From positions 186,001 to 250,000 of the forward strand of contig JANQNO010000002.1 in NCBI GenBank assembly GCA_028279555.1: a stretch of 64,000 nucleotides of DNA. Direction: 5' to 3'. A program made the position numbers and the translations under genes. This DNA is from Sphingorhabdus sp. (GTDB lineage: Bacteria; Pseudomonadota; Alphaproteobacteria; Sphingomonadales; Sphingomonadaceae). Positions 23,727-33,485 of this stretch are shown piece after piece. The notes under the pieces were generated by a model. That model did no database searches, was not told the origin of the DNA, and saw only the letters and a program-made list of their open reading frames with translations. Position 1 is the stretch's first letter; the number at the start of each line of letters is the position of its first letter.

Positions 23727-24332
23727 TTGGCTGAGAGCAAACCACTTGTCGTGGGTATCGGCGGCACGCTGTCGCCCAACAGCACGACGGAAAAGGCGAT
23801 CAAAACCTCGCTGGAGGGTGCCGCAGACGCCGGTGCAGACACGCTGCTCGTTCCCGGTCCGGCGCTGGAATTGCCGATCTATTCCTGGGAGCGGAAAGAG
23901 CGCAGCGTCGAGGCGCTCCATTTGATCGACTCGCTGCGCAAGGCCGATGGCATCGTCATCGGGTCACCCGGTTATCATGGCAGCATTTCCGGCCTCATCA
24001 AAAATGCGCTCGATTACACGCAGGATATGGCGGAGGATGACTGGCCCTATTTCCACGGGCGTCCGGTCGGCGCGATTACAACGGGCGCTGGCTGGCAGGG
24101 GGCGGTGACGACGCTCACCGCCTTGCGCGGGATTGTCCATGCGCTTCGCGGCTGGAACACGCCGCTCGGCGTCGCCATCAATACCGCCACACCCACCTTC
24201 GACGACGATGGCAACTGCCTCGACCCGAAAACCGACGCGATGCTCCGCGATATGGGGCGCGAAGTGGCGGAATCGGCTAAGATGCGCGCGGACACGCGCG
24301 ATGGCAGGGAGATTCCCGGCGGGTTCAACTAG
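23727..24332 (+). CDS. NAD(P)H-dependent FMN reductase family protein
   Basis: A 201-residue flavodoxin-fold reductase. The FMN phosphate loop is GTLSPNSTTEKA and the second FMN contact is GSPGYHGSISGLIKNALDY. The start is TTG at 23727, chosen because AGAAGGA lies seven bases upstream. The protein could use FMN to reduce quinones or azo compounds or feed a monooxygenase; no partner gene is adjacent. The stop is about 26 bases from the truncated tRNA copy that marks the putative island edge. Confidence 0.82.
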   Translation: MAESKPLVVGIGGTLSPNSTTEKAIKTSLEGAADAGADTLLVPGPALELPIYSWERKERSVEALHLIDSLRKADGIVIGSPGYHGSISGLIKNALDYTQDMAEDDWPYFHGRPVGAITTGAGWQGAVTTLTALRGIVHALRGWNTPLGVAINTATPTFDDDGNCLDPKTDAMLRDMGREVAESAKMRADTRDGREIPGGFN

Positions 24333-24357
24333 TGCGGGCGATTTAGCTCAAGCGCGG

Positions 24358-24404
24358 CTGGCGCACCCTAGAGGATTCGAACCTCTGGCCTCTGCCTTCG
24401 GAGG
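24358..24404 (-). repeat. Duplicate of the tRNA-Arg(CCG) 3' end (att-like)
   Basis: Forty-seven bases match 34093-34139 at 46 positions (single difference at 24369). They correspond to the T arm, variable region, anticodon loop and encoded CCA of the intact tRNA-Arg on the same strand 9735 bases away. Beyond 24404 the tRNA sequence is lost, although GACCTACGCTAGGG still loosely mimics the tRNA 5' end and can pair with the 3' arm. This is what an integrative element leaves at its far end. Confidence 0.85.
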
Positions 24405-24461
24405 CGGCCCAAGCGACCTACGCTAGGGTTTCCAAGAGTTTCTTTTATACGATAAAGCACT

Positions 24462-24880
24462 GAAATCATCATTGATGCACCGCCAGATGCGGTATGGTCC
24501 ATGCTGACCGATACCGACAACTATCGCGATTGGGCGGTTTTTTTAGTGGATATCCAGGGGGAATTTCAGATGGCGCTCAAATTACCTTGGTGTTTCAGCT
24601 CAACCCGGAAAAGGAAAAGCTCACAACCATCGACCATAAAATTGCAGTCGTTGACGGGCAGGAATTCTAATGGGCCGAGAAGGGTCCCATGGGGATCAGC
24701 GACAACCATCACTTCAGGGTGGAGCCTACCGATGATGGCAAGACCCGGTTTGTACAGAGCGACGAACTGATCGGCGGTGCAACCTGGTTGATGAGCGGTT
24801 ATCTGGCGAAGGTCTATCTGAAGGGATATGGCGACTTCAACCGGAGCCTCAAAGAAGAGGTTGAACGCAGGATTTCATAA
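24462..24880 (+). pseudogene. Broken SRPBCC (START-like) family gene
   Basis: Translation gives EIIIDAPPDAVWSMLTDTD, a classic SRPBCC beginning, in one frame. After about position 24565 the homology continues in another frame (DGAQITLVFQLNPEKEK), hits an in-frame TAA at 24668-24670 (where WAEKGPMG continues without loss), and ends normally at 24880. There is no start codon in frame: a stop lies just upstream at 24453. So it has at least one frameshift, one nonsense mutation and a missing N-terminus. It lies directly inside the left edge of the putative island. Confidence 0.8.
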
Positions 24881-24915
24881 CGAGTGCCTCTGATGAAACG
24901 CCAGATGGAAATGAA

Positions 24916-25578
24916 ATGAACATATTGATCACAGGTGCGACTGGCATGATTGGCAGTCTGGTGCTTGAGAAATGCCTCGACGACCCCCGGGTGTCCAAGG
25001 TGACCAGCCTGCTGCGCAGGCCATTGGGCATTCGCCATGAGAAGCTCGAGGAGATCATCGTCGAGGATTTTCTGGCGCTCGATAACGATGCACCCTGGCT
25101 CAATAGCTTGAATGCCATTTTCTATTGCCTGGGCGTTTACACTGGTCAGGTCGACCGCGAGACCTTCCGGCAAATCACGGTCGACTATCCCGATGCGCTG
25201 GCCGATGCAGTCCTTTCCAGCAGTCCGCAAGCGCGTTTTTGCCTGCTCAGCGGCGCGGGAGCAGATCGTAGCGAGCAAACCCGGACGCCTTTTGCCCGGG
25301 ACAAGGGCACGATAGAAAACCGGTTGTCGGCAAAAGGCCTAGGCGGGTTTCATTCATTCCGTCCGGGTTACATTTACCCGGTTACGCCGCGGGCCGAACC
25401 AAATTTCGGCTATCGCATGATGCGGTGGCTCTACCCACTTATCCGGATGGGGGGCGACAATTCGAGCATAAAATCAACCGAACTGGCGCAGGCCATGTTC
25501 CAGGTAGGGCTCGATGGTCACAAGCTCGAGATCCTTGAAAACAGGGATATTGTGTTGCTCGTGCGTGAATCCTCCTGA
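24916..25578 (+). CDS. NAD(P)-binding oxidoreductase (atypical SDR, NAD(P)H-binding family)
   Basis: A 220-residue Rossmann protein with TGATGMIGSLV at the N-terminus, a YCLGVYTG segment after strand 4, and FHSFRPGYIYPV late in the fold. It lacks the YxxxK catalytic pair of classical SDRs and resembles the HTATIP2/NmrA-type group of NAD(P)-binding proteins that act as sensors or reductases. It follows the SRPBCC pseudogene by 35 bases and may once have formed a pair with it. Convergent with the antiporter gene. Confidence 0.75.
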   Translation: MNILITGATGMIGSLVLEKCLDDPRVSKVTSLLRRPLGIRHEKLEEIIVEDFLALDNDAPWLNSLNAIFYCLGVYTGQVDRETFRQITVDYPDALADAVLSSSPQARFCLLSGAGADRSEQTRTPFARDKGTIENRLSAKGLGGFHSFRPGYIYPVTPRAEPNFGYRMMRWLYPLIRMGGDNSSIKSTELAQAMFQVGLDGHKLEILENRDIVLLVRESS

Positions 25579-25625
25579 TGGCATAGTGCCCGGTTGCCAG
25601 ACATTTTTCGGTCGCCGGATCGGCT

Positions 25626-27500
25626 TCAGTCGGTTTTAGGCCGCATCTTGCCCTTGAGCTGCTGTTCCCATTCGTCCCGCATCGCGCGCGCTTTTTGCAT
25701 ATATTTTTCATTGTCTATCATCGGAACATCAATGTCATAGACATCGGCAAGCTCGATCATCGATTTTCGGTCCAGCTCCTCAAACACGGCCAGCATCCGT
25801 TCGGCTTCCGGCCGCGCGATGCCGAGCGCTTCGAGGGCCGAACGGGATGCCCGGATAGAACTGTCATAGGTTTCGCGAATGATGTCGCGGCAACCCACGG
25901 ACCAGAGATCATAGACATGCATGCGGTCAATCGCCCGCGCAACCACATGGACATGCGGATATGCTTTGCAGATATGGCGAGCAAGCTGCGTAATGGCCTG
26001 TTTGTCGTCGATCGCAATGACAAGTATCTTGGCATCGCCTATGCCCGCGGCTTCAAGCAGATCGTGACGGGTTGCATCACCATAATAGACGCTCAGCCCA
26101 AAGCCGCGAAGCAGCGCCAGCTGTTCGGAGCTATAGTCGACAACAGTCGTTTCAAAGCCAGCGCCAGCGAGCGCGCGATTGACGATTCCGCCGAACCGGC
26201 CATGCCCTGCAATGATAATCTTGGCGTCTGAATCGATCTCATCGGCTTCGCGGGTCTGCTCGGCGGAATATCTGGGCGCTATCAGGCGGTCGTAAATTAT
26301 GAACAACGCCGGTGTCATCAGCATGGACAGGGCAACAACCAGCAGCAGGATATCGGCTATATCTTTTGGTAAAACGGCATTGGCCGCCGAATAGGACAGT
26401 AGAACAAAACCAAACTCGCCAGCCTGCGCCAACCCCAGGCTGAACAGCCATTTGTCTCCGCCGGCAACTCTGAACATCCGCGCCAATATGAAAAGCACAG
26501 CCGCCTTTAACAGGATCAGGCCAAGGGTCAGCCCAAGAACCAGCGCAATATTCTGGGACAGATAGGCAAAATCTATACCCGCGCCGACGGTAATGAAGAA
26601 GATGCCCAGAAAGATGCCCTTGAACGGATCGATATCGCTTTCCAGCTCGTGACGGAATTCGCTGTTGGCCATCACGACGCCTGCCAGGAAAGTCCCCAGC
26701 GCAGCCGACAGGCCCACCATCGTCATCAGAATCGTGATGGCGAGCACGATCATCAAAGCCGTCATCACGAATAATTCGCGCAGCCGCGCACGCGAAACAA
26801 AGCGAAAAATCGGATCGGTCAAATACCGCCCGCCGGCGATAACTGCCGCAATAGCTCCGACAGTGACGATTGCGGTCTGCCATGCTGGCAAATGCTCGAC
26901 GAGGTTCAGGTGTATGCCCCCCTCGCCCGGTCCATGATCGCCCGCCGCGCCGGCTGCGTGCCCTGCAATCTGCTGCAGCTCCGGCAAGGCCAGCAAGGGT
27001 ATAATGACCAGCATGGGGATAACGGCAATGTCCTGAAACAGAAGCACGGCAAAACTCGCCTGTCCGCCATCACTTTTCAGCAGGCCTTTTTCATTCAACG
27101 TCTGGTTGACGATCGCCGTCGACGACAACGCGAGGATCATGCCGATCGCCAATGCGACGGTCCAGGGCTGATCGAAGAAGGCAAGCGCAATGGCGCAAAC
27201 CGCAGCCGTTGTGACAGTCACTTGAAGCCCGCCCAGCGCAAATATTCTTGCCCGCAGTTCCCAAAGCGCCTTTGGGCTCATTTCCAGGCCGATGATGAAC
27301 AGCATCATGACCACGCCAAACTCGGCAAAATGCTGCAAGCCGATAACGTCTGCGCCAATTAGATTTAGCAGTGGGCCGAGTGCAATGCCCGCGAGTAAAT
27401 AGCCGAGGACCGATCCCAGACCCAAGCGCGTTGCCAGCGGAACGGCAACTATTCCGGCAAAAAACAGCGCGAAGGTGATCAGCATGAATTCGTTTGACAT
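25626..27500 (-). CDS. Monovalent cation:proton antiporter-2 (CPA2), KefB-like
   Basis: A 624-residue membrane protein. The first about 390 residues carry about 12 hydrophobic segments of the Na+/H+ exchanger fold (GYLLAGIALGPLLNLIG, LGLAQAGEFGFVLLSY). After a short linker a TrkA-N/RCK domain follows (IIIAGHGRFGGIVNRALAG, with VVDYS and YYGDATR). Such proteins export K+ or Na+ and are gated by nucleotides or glutathione adducts. The ATG at 27500 is preferred to an upstream extension. No KefF/KefG ancillary gene is adjacent. Confidence 0.9.
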   Translation of the reverse strand: MSNEFMLITFALFFAGIVAVPLATRLGLGSVLGYLLAGIALGPLLNLIGADVIGLQHFAEFGVVMMLFIIGLEMSPKALWELRARIFALGGLQVTVTTAAVCAIALAFFDQPWTVALAIGMILALSSTAIVNQTLNEKGLLKSDGGQASFAVLLFQDIAVIPMLVIIPLLALPELQQIAGHAAGAAGDHGPGEGGIHLNLVEHLPAWQTAIVTVGAIAAVIAGGRYLTDPIFRFVSRARLRELFVMTALMIVLAITILMTMVGLSAALGTFLAGVVMANSEFRHELESDIDPFKGIFLGIFFITVGAGIDFAYLSQNIALVLGLTLGLILLKAAVLFILARMFRVAGGDKWLFSLGLAQAGEFGFVLLSYSAANAVLPKDIADILLLVVALSMLMTPALFIIYDRLIAPRYSAEQTREADEIDSDAKIIIAGHGRFGGIVNRALAGAGFETTVVDYSSEQLALLRGFGLSVYYGDATRHDLLEAAGIGDAKILVIAIDDKQAITQLARHICKAYPHVHVVARAIDRMHVYDLWSVGCRDIIRETYDSSIRASRSALEALGIARPEAERMLAVFEELDRKSMIELADVYDIDVPMIDNEKYMQKARAMRDEWEQQLKGKMRPKTD

Positions 27501-27884
27501 GAGAGCATCCCTAGTTCCCGGTGCCGCTACCCGCAAATGCCTTTTTTAAAGAATCCAGTTGCTTCTGTGCGTGACGCCGAAATGGCTTTTCGAAAATGAT
27601 CCTGCATCGCCTTCGACCGAAACAGAACAGATATTCTATTTCTTGACAGGCGATCGCGGCACTGTCTATAACCCGAATAATTATTCTAATAATGTACGTC
27701 AGTTATAATGGTTGAAGAAACTATGGAGAGCGAGCCTACGCCAATGCCGGAATGGTCAGCAGGCACCAAATTTGTCGATTCCGAATCAACCCGCTCAACA
27801 ACTATTCTACAGCAAGTCGCCATGCTCGACACTAGAAGCTGCATTCGCTAGCAACCAAAAGACGAAGGCGGATAGGAGTACTCA
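27501..27884. other. Intergenic region upstream of the RND operon
   Basis: A 384-base AT-rich stretch between divergent genes. It holds a good sigma70-type promoter (27643-27672) and leaves a leader of about 200 bases before the adaptor gene. A 47-codon open frame at 27708-27851 lacks a ribosome site and any family resemblance, so I do not call it. No TetR or MarR regulator, common next to RND operons, is present. Confidence 0.55.
27643..27672 (+). promoter_or_regulatory. Sigma70-type promoter for the RND efflux operon
   Basis: TTGACA at 27643-27648 and TATAAC at 27667-27672 are separated by 18 bases, close to consensus at both boxes. Transcription would start near 27680, about 205 bases before the adaptor start codon. 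Confidence 0.6.
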
Positions 27885-28949
27885 TTGATACGTCATTTCA
27901 AGCTGATAGGACTTGTTACTGCCCCATTGTTTTTTGCTCAAGCGTGCGGTGAAATCGAGCAGCCTCAAAAGGCTCAGGCAGAACGGCCGGCAAAACTGCT
28001 AAAACTGGATGAAGCGTCGACCAAGGCAAGTAACAGCTTTCCAGCCACGATCCGTTCGGTGCGCTCGACCGATCTGGCGTTTCAGGTAGGCGGTCAAATA
28101 ACCACCTGGCGGGCGCTGGGCGGACGCTATTTCCGCAAGGGCGATGTGATTGCAGCGCTGGACCCGCGCAGCTTTCGTAATGCCGTAACCCAGGCCGAGG
28201 CGCAGTATCGCAACGCGAACAGCGAGTATCAGCGCGCGCTGCGCCTCATAAAGGAAGACGCAATCTCGCGCAGTGTGGTCGAAGGCCGTCTGGCCCAGCG
28301 CCAGGTTGCCCAGGCCTCTCTGGATAGCGCGCGGAAAAGTCTGGCGGACACGACATTGAGGGCACCGTTTTCCGGATTCGTCGGCCAGACCTATGTCGAG
28401 CAGTTTCAGAATGTTCAGCCGCAAGCACCGGTGGTCAAGCTGCAGAGCAATGCTGTGGAGGCCATCGTGAACGTGCCTGGCAGCTTCGTGCTCAATTCGA
28501 ACAAGATCCGATACTTCAATACCTATGTTGAGCTTGACGCAGCGCCAAACCGGCGGTTTCCGGCGACCTTTCGCGAGGCCACGGGCCTGGCCGACCAGTC
28601 GACACAGACATTCGAAGGCCGCTTCACATTCCAGGCACCCCGCGACCTGGTGGTGCTCACCGGCATGACAGCCACGCTCTATTATGATTATGAGCTGGAT
28701 GGCAGCGCGCAGGACGGCATCTCCGGACTATCGATTCCGCTCTCCGCAATCGTCACCAACGACGGTAAGAAATATGTGTGGGTCGTCACACCGGTCAAGG
28801 GCACGGTCTCGCAGCGAGAGGTGGAGGTTGCCGACGGCGTTGGTGAAAATGTCATCGCGACCTCGGGGCTGAAAGTCGGGGAAACAATTGTCGCTGCCGG
28901 CGGTGCCTATTTGCGCAAGGGCGACAAGGTCCGCCCATGGAAGAATTAA
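27885..28949 (+). CDS. RND efflux periplasmic adaptor (membrane fusion protein)
   Basis: A 354-residue HlyD-like adaptor linking inner-membrane pump and outer-membrane channel. TTG at 27885 is the start: GGAG lies seven bases before it and the residues IRHFKLIGLVTAPLFFAQACGE form a signal with a possible lipobox Cys. Lipoyl-like halves (LAFQVGGQI, LRAPFSGFVGQTY) flank a short coiled coil; a beta-barrel and a C-terminal IVAAGGAYLRKGDKVRP domain follow. Ten bases separate it from the pump gene. Confidence 0.9.
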   Translation: MIRHFKLIGLVTAPLFFAQACGEIEQPQKAQAERPAKLLKLDEASTKASNSFPATIRSVRSTDLAFQVGGQITTWRALGGRYFRKGDVIAALDPRSFRNAVTQAEAQYRNANSEYQRALRLIKEDAISRSVVEGRLAQRQVAQASLDSARKSLADTTLRAPFSGFVGQTYVEQFQNVQPQAPVVKLQSNAVEAIVNVPGSFVLNSNKIRYFNTYVELDAAPNRRFPATFREATGLADQSTQTFEGRFTFQAPRDLVVLTGMTATLYYDYELDGSAQDGISGLSIPLSAIVTNDGKKYVWVVTPVKGTVSQREVEVADGVGENVIATSGLKVGETIVAAGGAYLRKGDKVRPWKN

Positions 28950-28958
28950 GCCGGCATC

Positions 28959-31900
28959 ATGACGATCGCCGAATATAGCATCAAAAACCGGCTGATGATG
29001 TGGATCGTGATCCTGCTCTCGCTGTTTGCGGGCTGGACTGCCTATCAGAATATGCCCCGTTTCGAGGATCCCGAATTCACCATCCGGGTCGCGCAGGTTT
29101 TGACCCAGTATCCCGGTGGAAGCCCCGAGGAGGTCGCACGGGAAGTAACCGCGCCGCTGGAATCCGCGCTTCAGGATATGGCGGAGGTCAAGGAGATAAA
29201 CTCGGTTTCTTCCGACGGCTTTTCGGAAATTTCGGTCGAGATCAAATTCGGCGCTTCGCCGACCAAGGACGATCTCCAGGTCATCTGGACCAAACTCCGC
29301 AACAAGGTGGCCGATGCTGCCGGGGATCTGCCACCCGGTGCTGGCCCGTCCTTTGTTTTCGACGATTTCGGGGATGTGTTCGGCATATACTATATTCTAA
29401 CGGGCGACGGCTTCACGATGGCCGAGATGCACAATTATGCCAAGGAACTGCGACAGGATCTGCTTTCCCTGAAAGGCGTCGGCAAGGTCAATATCGCCGG
29501 TGAGCAGGACGAGGTTATCTATGTGGAAATTTCGCGGCAGAATGCCGCTGCCCTCGGTGCAACCGTCAACAGTATTTTCAACCAGCTTTCAACGCAGAAT
29601 GCCGTCGTTTCCGGCGGCTCGATCCAGATCGAGGATCAGCGGCTGGTCATCACACCGACAGGGGACATCGATTCCGTCGATGCCATCAAGAATCTGCTGG
29701 TTTCCTCATCGGAGGGACGTGTTACCCAGCTCGGCGATATTGCGCGCGTTACGCGCGGCTATAGGGATCCGGCAACATTCAAGATGTATTATGATGGCAA
29801 GCCCGCACTCGCGCTGGGCATTGCCGCGGTATCGGGTTCAAATGTCGTTGCCATCGGCAAGGAGATTTCGGCAAAGCTGGAGGAAGTCGAAGATCAGCGT
29901 CCGATCGGCATGAAGCTGCACAAATTCTATCACCAAGGGGAAGTTGTCGAGAGATCGGTTTTCGATTTCGTCATCAATGTGGTCATTGCGCTGGTGATCG
30001 TCATCGGCACGTTATTCGTGTTTATGGGGCCGCGTTCGGGCCTTGTCATTGGCCTCGGGCTGCTGCTGACGATAGCCGCCACTCTAGGCACCATGTATAT
30101 CATGAATATCCCGATGCACCGGATTTCGCTCGGCGCGCTGATTATCGCACTCGGCATGCTTGTCGACAATGCCATCGTGGTTACCGACGGCATTCTGGTC
30201 GGCACGCAAAAGGGGCGCAAGATAATCGACATAGCCGGTGAAACGGTCCGCAAGTCAATCTGGCCGCTATTGGGCGGGACCATAGTCGGTATTCTTGCGT
30301 TCGCGCCGATCGGGCTGGCACCGGGCGATACGGCCGAATTTACCGGTGACCTATTCTGGGTGATCCTGATCTCTCTGCTCTACAGCTGGGTCTTTGCGAT
30401 CACGTTGACTCCCTTCTTTTGCAGCCTGCTACTCAAGGAAGCCAAGGCGGGCGATGCCCCACCTGAAGAGAAACCGGACGGTCGTTTCATGCTGCTATTC
30501 AAGGATCTGATCCAGCGCCTGATCCGAGTCAGGGTGGTGACCATCCTGGCCGCATTCGCCCTGTTTATGGTCTCGCTCTTCGGCTTCACCTATGTGACGC
30601 CGGGCTTTTTCCCGGCCTCGACCACGCCGCAGATGGTCGTGGATTACTGGCTACCCGAGGGGACCGACATATCCAAGACCAACGCCGATATGCGCAAGCT
30701 CGAAAAATTTGTCACCGAGCAGGATGGCGTCGAGAATATACATACCCTGGTCGGGCGCGGCACGCTGCGCTACATGCTTGTCTATCAGTTTGAATCAAAC
30801 AACAGCGCCTATGGCCAGATGCTGGTAAAGGTGGACGACTATTCCCGCCTCGACGCGCTTATTCCCAAAGTCCAGAATCATATCGATCAGAATTATTCGC
30901 AGGCGCAAGGCAAGGTCTGGCGATTTGTGCTCGGGCCGGGCGGGGGATCGAAGATCGAGGCGGCCTTCACAGGCACCGATCCCAAAACACTTCGCAAACT
31001 CGCCGATCAGGCCAAGGCGATATATGCAGCAGACGGAGGTGCGCTTTCGATCAAGGATAATTGGCGGCAGCAGGTGCCGGCCGTGGACGCGGTCTATTCG
31101 GACGTGAAAGGCCGCCGTGCGGGCGTGACGCGCACCGATCTCGGCAATGCGCTGGCGCGCAATTTTTCCGGGCAGAGGGTAGGGGTCTACAGGGAGAATG
31201 ACGATCTGATTCCGATATTGTCGCGCGCGCCGGCAAATGAAAGAGAGGATATCTCCAGCATCGGCGGGGTACAGGTTATCGGTGCCTCGGGACGCTCGGT
31301 GCCGCTCGACCAAGTGACCGATGGCGTAAGAACGGTATGGCGCGATGGCCAGCTGCGCCGCACCGACAAGGTCTGGAGCATAAAGGCGCAGGCGGATCCG
31401 GTGCCTGGCCTGCTTGCCGGCGACCTGCAAGCGAGGATACAGCCGAAAGTTGAAGATATTGAATTGCCGCCCGGCTATTCGCTGAAATGGGACGGCGAAT
31501 CGGGCAGCAGCGAGGAGGCCAACAGCCAACTGATGGGCGCTATTCCCTTCGGGTTTGGGGCAATGGTGCTGGTCGTGATTTTCCTGTTCAATGCCCTGCG
31601 CCAGCCGCTCGTCATCTGGTCGGTCGTCCCGCTTGCGCTGGTTGGTGTGGTATTCGGCCTGATCGTAATGGGCGTGCCCTTTGAATTTATGGCCATACTG
31701 GGCGTTCTCTCGCTGGCGGGCCTGCTTATCAAGAATGCCATAGTGCTGGTCGATCAGATCGATCTGGAGATCGATGAGGGCAAGCCGCGTTTCGATGCAA
31801 TTGTCGACAGCGCGGCCAGCCGCGTGCGCCCCGTCCTGCTGGGATCGGGGACGACTGTGCTTGGCGTCATCCCGCTATTCTTCGATGCGTTCTTCCAGTC

Positions 31901-32057
31901 GATGGCGGTCGTGCTGGTATTCGGCCTCACTTTTGCAACGATTCTGACGCTGATCATCGTGCCCGTGGTCTATGCGACCCTGTTCAAGGTTTCGGCAGAA
32001 GAAACGGCAACAAACCCTCCGCCGCCGACCGGCAAGGCGAAAGGAGCTGCCACATGA
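28959..32057 (+). CDS. RND efflux pump, inner-membrane permease
   Basis: A 1032-residue AcrB-type proton-driven exporter. TM1 is at residues about 10-30, two large periplasmic loops follow TM1 and TM7, and the proton-relay Asp pair is in LGMLVDNAIVV. The first loop contains FVFDDFGDVFGIYY and the second VDYWLPEGTDI, closer to the MdtB/C- and TriC-like multidrug branch than to the heavy-metal CusA branch. Substrate unknown. It overlaps the channel gene by four bases (ATGA). Confidence 0.94.
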   Translation: MTIAEYSIKNRLMMWIVILLSLFAGWTAYQNMPRFEDPEFTIRVAQVLTQYPGGSPEEVAREVTAPLESALQDMAEVKEINSVSSDGFSEISVEIKFGASPTKDDLQVIWTKLRNKVADAAGDLPPGAGPSFVFDDFGDVFGIYYILTGDGFTMAEMHNYAKELRQDLLSLKGVGKVNIAGEQDEVIYVEISRQNAAALGATVNSIFNQLSTQNAVVSGGSIQIEDQRLVITPTGDIDSVDAIKNLLVSSSEGRVTQLGDIARVTRGYRDPATFKMYYDGKPALALGIAAVSGSNVVAIGKEISAKLEEVEDQRPIGMKLHKFYHQGEVVERSVFDFVINVVIALVIVIGTLFVFMGPRSGLVIGLGLLLTIAATLGTMYIMNIPMHRISLGALIIALGMLVDNAIVVTDGILVGTQKGRKIIDIAGETVRKSIWPLLGGTIVGILAFAPIGLAPGDTAEFTGDLFWVILISLLYSWVFAITLTPFFCSLLLKEAKAGDAPPEEKPDGRFMLLFKDLIQRLIRVRVVTILAAFALFMVSLFGFTYVTPGFFPASTTPQMVVDYWLPEGTDISKTNADMRKLEKFVTEQDGVENIHTLVGRGTLRYMLVYQFESNNSAYGQMLVKVDDYSRLDALIPKVQNHIDQNYSQAQGKVWRFVLGPGGGSKIEAAFTGTDPKTLRKLADQAKAIYAADGGALSIKDNWRQQVPAVDAVYSDVKGRRAGVTRTDLGNALARNFSGQRVGVYRENDDLIPILSRAPANEREDISSIGGVQVIGASGRSVPLDQVTDGVRTVWRDGQLRRTDKVWSIKAQADPVPGLLAGDLQARIQPKVEDIELPPGYSLKWDGESGSSEEANSQLMGAIPFGFGAMVLVVIFLFNALRQPLVIWSVVPLALVGVVFGLIVMGVPFEFMAILGVLSLAGLLIKNAIVLVDQIDLEIDEGKPRFDAIVDSAASRVRPVLLGSGTTVLGVIPLFFDAFFQSMAVVLVFGLTFATILTLIIVPVVYATLFKVSAEETATNPPPPTGKAKGAAT

Positions 32058-33466
32058 AGCTACGCGTCATACTTGCCCTTTGCGCAGCATTCACCATTGC
32101 CGGCTGCGCCTCGTTGAGCACCGACCGGGATGTGAAGGAGGCGGCCCGCGCAAGTGTTCCTCAATTGCCAGATCAATGGCTTGTCGAAGGCGCGCGTCCG
32201 GGCGAGGTGCAGATTGGCTGGATCGACCGGATTGGCGATCCCGTGCTGTCCGGCCTGGTCCGCGAGGCCCAGCTCAACAACCGCAATATCCAGGCCGCTG
32301 CTGCCAATGTCGAGGCATCCTGGGCCTTGGTCAGGCAAGCCCGCGCTGCCCTGTTCCCAGCCGTCAACGGGACATTCAACGCCAGCCGGACAGGCAGGTT
32401 CGAAGGCCCGGTTCCCGATGCGAGCCAGTTCAGCCTGACCGCGCAGGCCCAATGGGAGGCCGATCTCTGGGGCCGGGTGCGGGCCGGAAGAAACGCAGCC
32501 TATGCCAGTGCACAGGCTGTGGAAGCCGATTTCCGTTACAGCCAGTATGCTCTCGCCAGTGCGGTGGCGGGGGCCTATTTCGCGACCATCGAGGCGCGGC
32601 TGCAAATCGGCGTTGCCGAGCGCACCGTGGCCGCTCTGGCGGAGATCGATCGCATCGTGCGTGTGCGCTACCGAGAGGGGTTCGCTTCCGCGCAGGACAC
32701 GGCGATCACAGGTTCCGACCTGGCTTCGGCGATAGACAGCCTGGAAAATGCAAGGGGTGCTGCCCGCACCGCCAACCGGGCATTGGAATCTCTTCTCGGC
32801 CGCTATCCGGGCGATCAGCTTAGCACAGCAGCCGATCTGCCGCCAACGCCAGCCATGCCGCCGGCCGGAATACCATCCGGTTTGCTGGAGCGGCGGCCCG
32901 ATGTGATTGCCGCCGAACGGCAAGTCGCAGCGGCCTTTGCTAATCTCGATCAGGCCAGAGCCGCGCGTTTGCCGATTGTTTCCCTGACCGGGAGCCTGGG
33001 CGGTGCATCGAGCGACCTAACCAATATTCTAAACGGCCCCAATCTCGTCTGGTCAATTATCGGTAATGTCCTGCAACCCATTTTCGATGGCGGGTTGAGG
33101 GGCGCCCAGGTCGACCAGGCCGATGCCAATCAGCGTGCCGCCATTGCCGCCTATGCCAGTACAGCGCTCAATGCCCTCAATGAAGCAGAGACCAACCTTG
33201 ACCAGGCGATTGTCCTCCGGCGTAGGCAGAACGCGCTGGACAATGCGGCGCGCGCTTCGAACCGGGCTTTCCAGCTAACCCAGCTGCAGTATAAGGAAGG
33301 CGAGACAGACCTGATTGATGTGCTTAATGTTCAGCAGCGGGTGTTCAACGCAGAGCGCGCCCTCGTGACGATCCGCCGGGCGCGGATTGAGCAATGGGTT
33401 GCGCTCAACCTTGCCCTCGGCGGGGACTGGCAAAGCCCGGACAGCGAAGGGACTTCGCCGGAATGA
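32054..33466 (+). CDS. Outer-membrane efflux channel lipoprotein (NodT/OprM family)
   Basis: A 470-residue TolC-fold protein. The signal ends in the lipobox IAGC, so it is lipid-anchored. Two repeated coiled-coil/OMF halves are visible (SALVREAQLNNRNIQ and AERQVAAAFANLDQA), with the typical PDASQFSL.AQAQWEADLWGRVR segment and the ending EGETDLIDVLNVQQRVFNAE. It completes the tripartite pump with the two genes upstream. Confidence 0.93.
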   Translation: MKLRVILALCAAFTIAGCASLSTDRDVKEAARASVPQLPDQWLVEGARPGEVQIGWIDRIGDPVLSGLVREAQLNNRNIQAAAANVEASWALVRQARAALFPAVNGTFNASRTGRFEGPVPDASQFSLTAQAQWEADLWGRVRAGRNAAYASAQAVEADFRYSQYALASAVAGAYFATIEARLQIGVAERTVAALAEIDRIVRVRYREGFASAQDTAITGSDLASAIDSLENARGAARTANRALESLLGRYPGDQLSTAADLPPTPAMPPAGIPSGLLERRPDVIAAERQVAAAFANLDQARAARLPIVSLTGSLGGASSDLTNILNGPNLVWSIIGNVLQPIFDGGLRGAQVDQADANQRAAIAAYASTALNALNEAETNLDQAIVLRRRQNALDNAARASNRAFQLTQLQYKEGETDLIDVLNVQQRVFNAERALVTIRRARIEQWVALNLALGGDWQSPDSEGTSPE

Positions 33467-33485
33467 GCAATAGCGGAAAACCGGC

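Noticed and set aside
24334-24357. GGGCGATTTAGCTCAAGCGC, which resembles a tRNA 5' half
   Set aside because: It is on the opposite strand from the tRNA-Arg fragment, has no matching 3' half and is too short to call.
27708-27851. 47-codon open frame upstream of the RND adaptor
   Set aside because: No ribosome-binding site, no recognisable domain, and it lies in the leader of the promoter I identified.
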